A stretch of DNA of 64,000 nt, taken from NCBI GenBank assembly GCA_033239125.1, contig BSWB01000003.1, positions 107,776,320 through 107,840,319 of the forward strand. Reading direction: 5' to 3'. The notes beneath the pieces are model-generated. The model saw only the letters and a list, made by a program, of their open reading frames with translations, did not search any database and was not told where the DNA came from. A program made the translations under genes and the position numbers. The stretch's first letter is position 1, and every line of letters begins with the position of its first letter. The stretch is from Fagopyrum homotropicum. Taxonomy: Eukaryota; Streptophyta; Magnoliopsida; Caryophyllales; Polygonaceae. Below are positions 44,885 through 55,899 of this stretch, piece after piece.

Positions 44885-45242
44885 CTAAGAACTTTTGTGA
44901 TAACTCTACAATTGTGTTCTTTTCGAAGAACGACAAGTACTCTAATGGTGCTAAGCACATGGAGTTGAAGTATTTGTCTATTAAAGATGAAGTAAATAAA
45001 CATAGGGTGTTTTTTAGCATGTTAGAACGGACATGATGGTTGCAAATCCATTAACTAAGGGTTTACCATCTAAGGCATTCAATGGCCATGTAGAACATAT
45101 GTGTGTCATAGATATGACCTTTAAAATTCACTTATTGCTATGTTTTTGCTTTACAATAATAGGCATCATTATCGTTTTTGTATACAATTATTGTTTTTTG
45201 ATGACACGTAATTTTGAGACTTATAATGCATCTCAAATTTAA
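44885..45242 (+). pseudogene. Ty1/copia RNase H end
   Basis: The translation shows the conserved copia pol C-terminus: CDNSTIVFFSKNDKYS, then GAKHMELKYLSIKDEV, then, after a stop and frame change near 45034, MMVANPLTKGLP and FNGHVEHM. These are typical of plant copia RNase H. The 5' part of the element is missing. Confidence 0.88.
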
Positions 45243-46145
45243 AGTAATATTGAGTTTTGGATTGGGTTGTAATACTTGGAAGGAATCATGTCACTCAATG
45301 ACGTGTGACCGTCATGATCAAATCAGTTCCGATTCAATTATGGATTATTGATATTTTATGAACTTATATAAGTTTTTGCATTTACAGATATCGACCACTA
45401 TGTTGTAACACATGCCAGGTGGGATAATGTAAGAATATTGATAAGAAATATATTGTATGTGGCAAATGTGTCTAGGTTTAATATATAAAGTTGAGTCCAA
45501 ATTATAGCTTGTAGTCTTAATATAAAATCAAAACCGTAATGGATTGGTATCGATCAAAGACGTTAAAATTATGTGATTAATTATAATACCTCCTTCCTTG
45601 CCTAATAAACAGTGGATACGCTTTTCTTATTAAAATATATACATATAGGCATATAGCAGTTGTATGTGGCAGTTGTTTTCCTTTAAAAGGATCAGCCCCT
45701 GACAATCATCTTCAATTGAAGATTTACACAAGTGGCGTTCTGTGTACTACATCAAAAACTGTAAAGCATCGATTATAGAAAATAATCATAGATCATAAGA
45801 TTAATTATCATTAATCTCATCCATTAGATATTAATCAAAGGAAGGGATTAAGGAAGGAGAATACTCGCTTACGTCTACTCGTTTGATTCGGAATGAAGAC
45901 TACTACGGATATAGGTTAGTTTTTTATCGATATAATTTAGAGTCTAACAAAGTTTACAACGGTTGTTTTGTAAGTAAATCCAACAGTTGGATTAAAAGTT
46001 ATAAGTTGTAGAAGTCGGTTGGTAAGTATTTTTTTTCCCGGAATTTTTTTTGAATTTGGCTAAGTATGAAATAGTTGTAGCAAAGGCATGTTTGAGAATT
46101 TTATATAGTTATCGAGAATGAAATTTGCTCTTCCGGTTTGATGAT
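45243..46145 (+). repeat. Copia 3' untranslated part and probable LTR remnant
   Basis: After pol, a purine-rich stretch (GGTGGGATAA) ends at about 45427. TGTAAGAATATTGATAAG starts at 45428, as expected for a copia 3' LTR. AT-rich sequence with a TTTAAAAGG box near 45692 follows. I could not find the LTR end before element G begins at 46146. Confidence 0.5.
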
Positions 46146-47210
46146 TGATAGCATGTATTATAGTCTATATTTTGGGATTGGTTTAGACGTTTTATCTTCA
46201 TAAATCTGCATGTATGGATTTGTATTCTTTGATTATATTGTTGTTTTGTCTACCTTTGCGGGAATCGAGGTCTACACCTAGTCTATACCTAGCTTCTTCT
46301 CTGGATATGACCTAAGTGATGATATTGTTTGCAGATTGGTTATAAAATCTTTATATGCTCGAAAGGTTTTATGATATGTTTAAGTTGCAAAATGCTTTGT
46401 TTGAAGTTTTGGCATGTTTAATACTTTGTTTTTATCAAAATTATGTTGGATTTGAAGGTAGACACCACATGATGAGTTCTCTCACATTCTTCCTGGGATG
46501 ATTAAGGCAATTCATTCTCTTCTCTCTTTCTTCTTGATCATGATTTAGCCCCTCATATACATATTTCCCTCCCTTTACCTATCCGAGAATTTGGAAGCAA
46601 GCAAGCAAAGAAAAGCAACTAAAAGTGAAGTTGAGATGTTGGCTGAAAGTGTTAGAAAGAAACAAATAGGTTTGGGGAAGTCAATCATGATGATGAGTAA
46701 CTCGGCACCATTCACATAGCCGGGTGTTTGTGTCTTGCCAAAGTTGGATTGAGCGATATTCCTAACGGATCATGGTATGTGCATCAAGGGTTTGAGGCAT
46801 CTCGAGAAATTAATGGTTGCCAATTTCATAGGCTTCGGTTATTGTGCACCTCAGTCCATGCATCCGAAAAGGTAAAGTAAAATAAGCAAAGCTTATTGAT
46901 GGAAGATGTTGAGATTCAAAGAAAGTGAAGTAAGATCCTTTTCCCGGATTCTAACACCACATATCCTATATACATCCCATCTTGACACGTTTCTTGACCT
47001 CTTTTGGAAGACCTTGAGACCTCGAGCTTGTTCATTGACTTGGTGGTTTAAACCGGATTATAATTGATTAATTTCGATAAATATGATTTATTATGCATTC
47101 TATGATTTTATGCAAAGATGAACAACTTTCTTATATCTATAAAATGGTTTGATCATGTCTTGATTTTATTTGTCATGAAGCATTCTCTTAGGGTGATCTA
47201 TGAGTGGAGC
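46146..47210 (+). repeat. Element G LTR stub and 3' non-coding region
   Basis: It starts TGATAGCATGTATTATAG like the LTR of D. At about 46283 the sequence jumps to the 3' non-coding region of D (equivalent to 25245 on the minus strand). CTACACCTAG and CTATACCTAG flank the jump, a likely microhomology. The conserved block shared with C and D is at 46694-46750. The sequence ends at GGAGC, 47206-47210. Confidence 0.85.
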
Positions 47211-49476
47211 TGATAGGTGAGGGAATCAGTATCATTTAGGATAGTTTTTAGAGTGTTTTTATTTCATTTGTGTCTGTTTATGCTACTAACTCCTTGGTCC
47301 ACAAGAAGAAGACTAAAAGAAGCTAAGGAAGGAGTTATAAGCACTTAGGAGTGAAGATTGTTCATGAAGCAAAGCTTATGTTGCCTCACCGCCCCAGCAG
47401 AGCCTTGTCACCGCCCCTACGGGTGACGCCTTACACCGGAGCGCTCCCTGCGCCTTCGCCAGCGCCAGCCATGAAGTGTGTCACCGCCCCTGCGCCACTC
47501 CTTGGCGCCCCTGCGGTGACTCGCCCTGAAGAAACGAACACCAGCTCTCCTGCGCCTTCCACTGCGCCCCTGCATGCGCCTCAACCTGAGAGCTAGAAGA
47601 CGAAGAGGTTGTGTCACCGCCCCTGCATTGACATAGGGACACCCCGGAGGATTGGCATCAGGAATGTCAGGAAGTTGAAGGGTCAGAAGTTTGAATAGCA
47701 TTAAAGATCCGCCGCTGCGAAATTGCCTAGCCGCCCCTGCGGCCATGAAAAAGATCAAGCGTTTTTGCCTTCACCGCCCCTGCGGAGCTGAAGGCCGCCC
47801 CTGCGGTTCAACGACAGAAGCTTTACTCCGGCTGTTTACACCACCTTTATCGCATTAAAGGTGGTTGTTTTGGGCCGGCCATTTACTCCTATTTAGTGTC
47901 TTTTGTAGTATAAATAGTCCTTGGTTGATTGCTAGCATTATCTATCTTGTTAGCCAACAAATTATCCACTTAGATTATCTTGCTACCTTTGTAATGAGTT
48001 GCTAACTCCCTTGCTACAGTGGGTTGGTTTGAAGTTGCGTTGTTACTTTGGTTCAGTGTTCCAAAATACGCCGTCCGGGGCCGTCTAGACGGCGTCTAGA
48101 CGTTGGACGGCGGTAGGCCGTCCCGTTTTTTGCCAAAAAGGGACTGCCTGGACAGATACAGTAAAAATAGGGTTTGGGAAGGGATAAAACGGGGTCAAGA
48201 CAGATCGGGACGGAGCTGGACGGGTCAAGACGGGTCATGTCGGGGCGGGGCGGGGTAAGACGTCCTCTGATTTCCGACTTCTCTCTCATGGGCGACGGTC
48301 ACTTCTCCTTTGTTCTCTCCGACCATCGACGGTGACTCCATCTTTTTCCTCGTCAGTTGTCGTTCAGACCTCCGCGGCGCTTTCTTCGACACTCTCCTCT
48401 CTTCTCTCCAGTAGTCTAGTCCAACTCTCTGCTTCTTTTGATTGCTTCTCCATTTAGTTCTTCCCCCGAGTCTCTAGTTCTTTTTGCGGTGGTAGGAAAT
48501 ATGAATGAAGTAGGAGGAGAAAGGAGTTTAGGGTTTTAAGATTTTTGTTTAGTTACTAAATTATGCCCTAATTTATTAAAAATTTCAATAACATCCCATA
48601 CAAAACTAAATTTACAAAAATTATCCTAATTAATTACGAAATAATGCCCTAATTTATTTAAAATTTTCATATTGTGGCAAATATAATGTATTTTACGTCT
48701 TGTCCGTCTAGAATCCGTCTAGACGGCCTTCTAGACGCTAGACGGTGCCTCTCCGTCCCATCTCCGTTTCACGTATTTTAGAACATTGCTTTGGTTGTAA
48801 GTTTTCTTTAATATAAGTTTTTATTCAGTAATGCTTTGTGTTTCCTTGATCTCCATTGTCTAATTGCATGTTTTAGTATTACTTGAGATTGATCACCTTA
48901 GGTTCTAAAGTGCATAACCAGGATTAATAGGTTCCGGGTTCGGGTCTTTAATCTAGTAGTAACTTTAAGTAATAACGGGTTGTAATTACTTAAAGAAAAG
49001 GAACACAAATATAAAGATAAGTTTAAGGGTTTTAATCTTTTCTTTATATCCCTCAGTCTTTGTTTGAAAGCTAACTTGTTATTTGTTCTTGTAGGTTTAC
49101 GGAACACTAATCTGTTAAGTTGTGTTGATGCTGGTTGGCTCAACACATATATATGATCGAGACGGGAGATTACTTGAAAACTTGTAAAAGGAACTCACCA
49201 AAGTAGCAATTGCATGCTTAGAATCAACCTAGTGTAGATTCACCCATCATTCGTCTCACTTGTCGTATTGATCGTTTTCATAAGTTTTTGTGTGCATCAA
49301 TTCAACCAAACCCCCCCCCCCCTTTTGTTACTTATTACTATAATCGATAATTGCATCTAATAAAACACCTTAACTATCTTGGGTTCGACCCTTACTTAAT
49401 CACTATACTTCTTTAAGTGCTAAGTCGGGATTTACTTTTGATTGGGCATAGACGACCATAGAAATACCTTCAGTCA
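47211..49476 (+). repeat. Element H 5' LTR
   Basis: The LTR is 2266 bp, including a 735-bp inserted MITE and its 8-bp duplication. It carries about ten CCGCCCCTGCGG-type motifs at 47387-47805, before the TATA box TATAAATA at 47909-47916. A C-run is at 49310-49322. Confidence 0.95.
48054..48788. mobile_element. hAT-like MITE in the H 5' LTR
   Basis: It is 735 bp with terminal inverted repeats CAGTGTTCCAAAATACG and, on the other strand, CAATGTTCTAAAATACG (two mismatches in 17). The 8-bp duplication CTTTGGTT lies at 48046-48053 and 48789-48796. The 3' LTR of H has the empty site with one CTTTGGTT (about 58225). Subterminal CGTCTAGACGG-type palindromes lie near both ends. The interior has no transposase; a stretch at about 48290-48480 looks like unrelated captured sequence. 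Confidence 0.93.
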
Positions 49477-49481
49477 AATTT

Positions 49482-49499
49482 TGGCGCCTTTGCCGGAGA
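49482..49499 (+). other. Element H primer binding site (tRNA-Asp-like)
   Basis: TGGCGCCTTTGCCGGAGA has two mismatches to the tRNA-Asp site that is perfect in element D. Confidence 0.85.
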
Positions 49500-49534
49500 G
49501 TTTTAGTGTTTTATTGTTATATTATTGATTATTG

Positions 49535-50791
49535 GTTTGAACCATTTTTATAGTTCAAACCCGTGCTACTAACTCCGACTTTGCTTCTTTTGATCCAGAA
49601 ATTGAGAGGACGCACATCCGGCAACGAAGACAACAACAACTTCAACAAGAGATGGTTGACCGTACACTTCGTCAACTCACGCAGCCAACTTTGGCTCAAA
49701 TCCCCCTTGCGGTCACTATACCGGCATTAGGGGAAGGAGTCAATTTTGAGCTCAAGCCGGGTCTCATTCACTTGCTTCCATCATTCCATGGGCTAAGTGG
49801 TGAAGACCCCATCAAACACGTTGGGAAGTTCCATACCGTGTGTATGAGCATGAAGTCGGACAACATTACCGAAGAACAAATCAAGATGAGGGTATTCGGC
49901 TTCACACTAAAAGATTCCGCGGATGATTGGTATTATCACCTTCCATCCGGGAGCATCGACACTTGGGAGAACCTTCACAAGGCGTTTTTGGAGAAATAAT
50001 TCCCAGCCAAGAAGGCCAATAGCGTGAAGAAAGCTATAAGCAATATCGAGCAAGAGGCGAACGAAACTCTCTACGAGTACTTCGAAAGGTTTGCACACCT
50101 CTGATCCATCTTTCCTTTTCATGGATATTCAACTCAAGACCTAGTCTTGTACTTGTACAATGGCTTGTTAGACAATGAAAGGAGGATCGTCGATGCGGCT
50201 TGCGGAGGTAATATTCTTAACTCTACTCCTGACCTTGCTTTGGAAAAGATACAGGAACTAGCGGAAGGAACTCAGAATTTCGGAAGGACCCCGTCCAAGA
50301 AAGGAGTTCATGCTGTGAATACCAGGAAGAGTGAGATCTCCACTGAGCTCGCGGAGCTGAAGGAAATGGTTAAGAGACTAACACTTATGGGAACCACACA
50401 ACAGCTTAAAGCTTGCGGAGTGTGTGCTGACCCATATCATCCAATGGACATGTGTCCACAAGTCCAGGATGACGATGTTGAGGTGAACGCAATGGGTTAC
50501 GGACAACCACAGCAGCAAAGGCCTAGGAACGATCCCTATGAACAAAATTTCATGCCAAACTGGCGTGACCAACAGAACTTTCGTAGGAGGGATCAACAAA
50601 ACCAACAACAGCAGCCCGGTCAAGGTAAGTATCAATCAACTGAAGATATGTTGCAAGTTTTGACTAAACACTTTGCTACTCATGTCCAAACAACAGAATC
50701 CGGCATCAAGAACCTTGAAAAACAGGTTGGTCAAATGGCGGAAGCCATTTCAAGGATTGAATCAAGACTTTCTGGAGGATTGCCTTCCTAG
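49535..50791 (+). pseudogene. gag: Element H gag
   Basis: The frame can be read from about 49541 (ATNSDFASFDPEIERTH), but no clear start codon remains upstream. Core blocks: FHGLSGEDPIKHVGKFH, RVFGFTLKDSADDWYYHLP, TWENLHKAFLEK. Stops lie at 49997 and 50102. The last part, 50147-50791, is open and holds a Cys/His motif (CGVCADPYHPMDMC, an unusual knuckle), a Gln-rich stretch and the usual helical end. D and C lack this knuckle. Confidence 0.88.
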
Positions 50792-51840
50792 ACGTTTATA
50801 AGCCCCAAGGAGAATGTTCGTGCCCTAACATTAAGGAGTGGGAAGCACATCCAACAAAAACTAGCAAAAGAATCACAACGCAAACCTTCTGTCGATTTTA
50901 CCGCACCCACAGCCGCCCCTGCGCCTGCAACTGCGCCCAGCATAGAGCGGACATCGCCCCTGAGGCTGGAGGTCCCCGCCCCTGCGGTGACAACCCCTGA
51001 GCCGCCCCTGCGCATACAAGCTGACGCCTCTGCGGAAAACACATCAGAAGGCTCTGCTGAGAAGGATTCTTACATCCGGCGTAACTTTCCGCCACTATAC
51101 TCTGAGAAACCAACAGATCCTTTTCCCGAGGCTCTATAGGAGAGAAGAATCATTGAGGACAAAGACCTCTCTGAGACTTTCTCAAAATACGAGGTAAACA
51201 TTCCCCTCCTTAAGTTGGTGAAAAGTATTCCTAAGTATGCTCGTTTTTTGAAAGAACTTTGCGTTATCAAGAGGAATCAGAAGCTGAAGGGAAAACAAAA
51301 AGTGTGAGTAAGTGAGCATGTGTCGGCTGTTTTCCAACGGAGAATGTCCAAGAAGTGCAGCGATCCGGGCATGGTAAGTAGTCCTTGTGTTATAGGGGAA
51401 ACCCGCTTTGACAAAGCAATGCTTGATCTCGGTGCTTCTATCAATGTTTTACCATATTCAATTTACAAATCACTTGGCCTTGGGCCATTAATGGAAACTA
51501 GGATTGTAGTACAACTTGCTGATAGATCTAATGTGTACCCGAAAGGGATAATTGAAGATGTATTAGTAATGGTAGACAACCTAATATTTCATGCTGATTT
51601 CTTTGTAATGGATATGGAAAATGATTCACATGTTGTGCCCATTCTGTTAGGTAGGCCATTTCTGAAAACTACTAGGACTAAAATTGATTTTGTTAGTGGC
51701 AAATTGACCATGGAGTTTGATGGAGAAGTAGTGGAATTTGACATCTATGATGCAATGAGATTTCCTAGTGATGATCATTCTTTATGTGCTATTGACATTG
51801 TTGAACCTTTTGTGCAAGATATTTTTTATAACTCTAACGT
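50792..51840 (+). pseudogene. Element H linker and protease
   Basis: The region starts with VRALTLRSGK, then a Pro/Ala-rich linker encoded by CCGCCCCTGCGG motifs (50910-51040). NIPLLKLVKSIPKYARFLKEL precedes protease. Stops lie at 51137 and 51305. The frame is open from 51320: the active site is Asp-Leu-Gly (LDLGASINVLPYS, near 51425), then PILLGRPFLKTTRTKID. The active site is preserved. Confidence 0.88.
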
Positions 51841-53190
51841 TGATGAATTGAAAAATGTGATTGAGCATGACATTGATGGTTTCAAATCAGATTATGTATT
51901 AACATCCAGCATGAAAGAGGTCCTAGCCCAATTAGATGGGCATAAAAGGCTACCTATCTCCAATTTGGCCATTGGGCCCACTTTACTAACCCAAAGCGAG
52001 AAGCTTGTTCCGTCTATAGTGCAGGCACCTGAAATAGAATTAAAGGACCTCCCATCACACCTCAAGTACGTCTTCCTTGGAGAACACAATACCTTGCCGA
52101 TGATCATCTCCAACAAGTTGACTACCGGTCAAGAAGAAAAGTTGGTAAAGGTACTAAAAGAGTACAAGACGGCCCTTGGATGGACCATTGTGGACATCAA
52201 AGGGATAAGACCTTCCACTTGCATGCATATGATCTTACTTGAGGATGAAGCCAAACCCTCTAGGCAACCTCAACGGAGGTTGAATCCGCCGATGATGGAT
52301 GTGGTCAAAAAGGAGGTGTTGAAGCTCCTCCAAGCGGATATGATCTTCCCTATCTCGGATAGCACTTGGGTTAGTCCAACCCAAGTAGTTCCAAAGAAGG
52401 GAGGCATTACCATGGTGGAAAATCAACATGGAGAGATGGTCCCGAGCAAAACACAAACTGGATGGAGAGTTTGCATTGACTACCACAAGCTCAACAAGGT
52501 AACACGAAAAGACCATTTCCCATTAACTTTTATTGATCAAATGTTGGAACGTCTTGCAGGTCATCAGTACTACTGTTTCCTGGATGGATATTCGGGCTAT
52601 TTCCAAATAGCCATCACACCAGAAGATCAAGAAAAGACGACGTTCACTTGCCCATTTGGCACTTGTTCATATCGCATAATGCCATTTGGACTTTGCAATG
52701 CACCCGGCACCTTCACACGGTGCATGATAAGTATTTTCTCCGAATACATAGAAAATTTCATTGAAGTCTTCATGTATGATTTTACCGTCCATGGAGACAA
52801 TTTTGACACATGTTTAGGACTTTTGAAACTTGTTCTTGAAAAATGTGTTGAAACCAATTTGGTTCTTAATTCGAAAAAATGTCATTTCATGGTCGAACAA
52901 GGAATTGTGCTAGGACATGTAACATCCTCAAAAGGGATAGAGGTAGATAGGGAAAAGGTTGATGTAATTCAAAATTTACCGTATACTACAAATGTTAGGG
53001 AAATCTGATCTTTTCTTGGTCATGCAGGTTTCTACCGATGTTTCATCAAAGATTTTTCAAAGATCTCAGCACTCCTATGTGAACTGCTCAAGAAAGACGT
53101 CACCTTCATAGTGGATGAGAATTACAAGAAAGCTATCGACACTTTGAAAGCATGTCTTACCACCGCACCAATCATCCGTTCTCCGGATTA
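51841..53190 (+). pseudogene. Element H reverse transcriptase, catalytic Asp lost
   Basis: RT is in one open frame with protease to 53008 (562 codons in all). Blocks: LPSHLKYVFLGE, QPQRRLNPPMMDVVKKEVLKLL, PTQVVPKKGG, GWRVCIDYHKLN, CFLDGYSGYFQI (catalytic Asp present), PFGTCSYRIMPFGLCNAPGTF. The motif that should be FMDD reads FMYD, with TAT at 52775-52777. The first Asp of the catalytic pair is thus Tyr, which should abolish polymerase activity. A stop at 53006 is followed by HAGFYRCFIKDFSKIS. Confidence 0.92.
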
Positions 53191-53640
53191 GGAGAATCAT
53201 TTTTAAATCATGTGTGACGCCAGTGATTACGCCGTTGGAGCCGTCTTAGGACAGAAAGACGGACGGGCTTCTCATGTGATCCATTTTGCGTCTATGACAC
53301 TCAATGGAGCGCAAAGGAATTACTCCACCACCGAGAAGGAAATGTTGGCGGTGATTTTTGCCCTTGAGAAATTCAGGCAGTACCTACTTGGGGTAAAGGT
53401 AATTATCTTCAGTGACCATGCAACCCTTAGGTACCTCATGGCGAAGAAGGAAGAAAAGCCACGATTGATTCGATGGGTGCTCCTTCTAAGTGAGTTTAAC
53501 CTAGAGATAAGGGACAAAAAGGGGGCTGAGAACTTGGTGGCCGCTCATTTGAGCAGACTAGTGAAAGAAGAGAAGAATCCAGAAAAAAGAAAAGAGATAG
53601 CCGGAAGTTTTCCAGACGATACATTTTACACAACTCTCTG
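53191..53640 (+). pseudogene. Element H RNase H
   Basis: The frame is open from 53210. Blocks: MCDASDYAVGAVLGQ (first Asp), NYSTTEKEMLAV (Glu), IFSDHATLRYL (Asp), NLVAAHLSRL. In C the last block reads ADHLSR, so the final catalytic Asp is Ala here (codon 53543-53545). A Trp-to-stop change lies at about 53189. The frame runs on into a motif-rich linker (53645-53705). Confidence 0.87.
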
Positions 53641-53689
53641 TTGTGTGACCACCCCCGCGCCTCACACCAGCCGCCCTTGCCGCTCAATC

Positions 53690-55043
53690 TAGGTGCCCCT
53701 GCGGAATTATCGACAAAGGTTTGTCATAAGCTCCAGTCTTTTAAACCTTGGTTTGCTGACATTGTGAACTTCATTGTCAGGAAAGAATATCCTCCAGACT
53801 TCACCAAGGCACAACGAGAGAAGGTAAAAGCTGAAGCTCGACACTACGTTTGGGACGATCCTTACCTTTGGAAGCATTGTAGTGACCAAGTGATCCGACG
53901 TTGCATTCCGGACAATGAGGTACAATCCGTCCTAACTTTCTGTCATTCTGAAGCATGTGGGGGGCACTTTGGGGCAAACAAAACTGCAAGAAAAGTTTTG
54001 GATGCAGGTTTCTTTTGGCCACACATTTTTCGAGACGCTTTTACGTTTTGCAAAGTGTGTGATAAATGCCAAAGGGTAGGAAATCTTTCAAGGAGACATG
54101 AAATGCCCCAGTCCTCTCTTATATTTTGTGAAATATTTGGCATTTGGGGAATTGATTTCATGGGGCCGTTTCCTACTTCATTCGGGAACACATGTATTTT
54201 GCTTGCGGTGGATTATGTTTCCAAGTGGGTGGAAGCAAAGGCCACCAAAACTGATGATTCAAAAGTAGTTGCAGCTTTTGTTAAGGAAAATATCTTTGCA
54301 AGATTTGGAATTCCAAAAGCCTTAATCAGTGATAGGGGTACCCATTTCTGCAACAAGACGATCACGGCTCTCCTTAAGAAGTACCACGTCCACCAAAGAG
54401 TATCAACAGCTTATCATCCACAAACAAACGGCCAAGCTGAGGTATCCAACCTGGGAAATAAAGACCATCCTTGAAAAGACAGTTTCTCCCGGACGGAAGG
54501 ATTGTAGTGCAAGGCTAAATGACGCCCTATGGGCATATCGGAAAGCCTACAAAACTCCTATCGGGATGTCTCCTTTTAGGCTCGTGTTTGGGAAAGCTTG
54601 TCACCTACCGGTGGAGCTAGAGCACAAGGCTTGGTGGGCGGTAAAGAAGTACAACATGAACATAGAGGAAGTGGGAGAATTCCGGAAGCTCCAATTGTAA
54701 GAGTTGGAGGAATTGAGGCTAGATGCATATGACCATGCTACCACATACAAAAAAAACCAAAGCATGGCATGACCGAAACATTCTCCGGAAGGACATCAAG
54801 GTAGGTAAAAAGGTACTTCTCTTTCAGTCACGTTTGAATCTCTTTGCAGGTAAGCTGCGTTCAAGATGGACAGGGCCATTCATAGTAGCCGAAGTATACC
54901 CTCACGGAGCTGTGGATCTCTATGTTCCCCAAACGCACAAGGTGTTCAAGATTAACGGACAAAGGCTAAAGCTTTACCTTGAAGGAGTCAAGAACGATCC
55001 GATTGACGAGATGGTGGTGGAGGAAGCACAGCCAGAGAAGTAG
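53690..55043 (+). pseudogene. Element H integrase
   Basis: The first part is open (53641-54474). HHCC: FCHSEACGGHFGANK and CDKCQRVG. Core: IDFMGPFPTSFG (first Asp), ALISDRGTHFCNK (second Asp), then NGQAEVSN (Glu). A one-base insertion near 54452 shifts the frame, and EIKTILEKTVSPGRKD continues in the next frame. A stop lies at 54698. The C-terminal module (KAWHDRNILRKDIKVG, GKLRSRWTGPFIVAEVYPHGAVDL) is open to TAG 55041. Confidence 0.9.
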
Positions 55044-55899
55044 AGATCTTACGTCGAGCCAACGACGTAAAATAAAGGCGCTTCTCGGGTGGCAACCCGA
55101 AGGAATAAGAAGATGAGCCTTTGTCAAGAAATCGCCCCTGCGGCTCTCTGTCCCCGCCCCTGCGGTGACACCCATGCCTAGTGCCGTCCCCGGCGCTGGG
55201 CCTGCATCTGCGACATGTTTGTCACCGCCCCCGCGGTGACATCCCTACGACCCTACGGCGGCCATCCTTGACACACATACTCGGCGCCGCCCCCGGCGCT
55301 GAGCGTGCATGACCCCTCTCCCTTGTTACCGCCCCCGCGGCACAAGCTCCCCCCTGCGAGTTTACCCAGAAAAGTAAAAAAAAAGGGGCTCTCGAAAAAA
55401 AAAATGCCTACACCTACCACACCTCACCCACCCTCTTTCTTCACCAAACACACGTCCCCTCCAAACCCTACTCCTTCACACCACACTCACGCTCTTGCGC
55501 CGTTTGCTCACCAACCACCTCTTCGACGCCCCTACGCCGCCTCCGACAACCAACCACCAAACGCGACGCCCCTGCGCCACCCTCTCCAACTACCTCCATA
55601 CTCTCTCATATTCCTACAACTTTCATCCTCACCCACTCCAAACATTCCACTCCTGCTACACCATCGGTGACGACTAAACCACCAAGGCAGTCACTGGAAG
55701 GGCCTCAGCAACACCACTCCCATCGCTCCCCAGAAATCGCCTCTGGACTTCTCCCGCCCCCGCGCCTACAAGCACCCGCACCTGCGCCTTACCGCCCCTG
55801 CGCCTGCTTCAGCCGAACCTGCGGAAAACACACCAGAAAGGTCGATTTCTTTTCCCTGTTTCGACATTTACTAATCTTTTGCTTCAATCATCTTCAAGA
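55044..55899 (+). other. Element H integrase-ORF3 spacer, motif-rich
   Basis: A stem-loop TCGGG TGGCAA CCCGA follows integrase at 55085-55100. The remainder holds many CCGCCCCTGCGG-type motifs (55128-55345, 55500-55580, 55755-55825). The Pro-rich open frame at 55305-55670 is a by-product of composition; I do not call it a gene. Confidence 0.8.

Noticed and set aside
44755..45003. Minus-strand frame across the direct repeat and copia end
   Set aside because: It overlaps the plus-strand copia RNase H blocks, which are clearly the real coding strand.
49310..49322. C-run in the LTR of H as a functional tract
   Set aside because: It varies in length between the two LTRs, as expected for slippage, and is not near the primer site or polypurine tract.
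55305..55670. Proline-rich open frame between integrase and ORF3 of H
   Set aside because: It arises from CCGCCCCTGCG motif composition, is not conserved in D, and has no domain.
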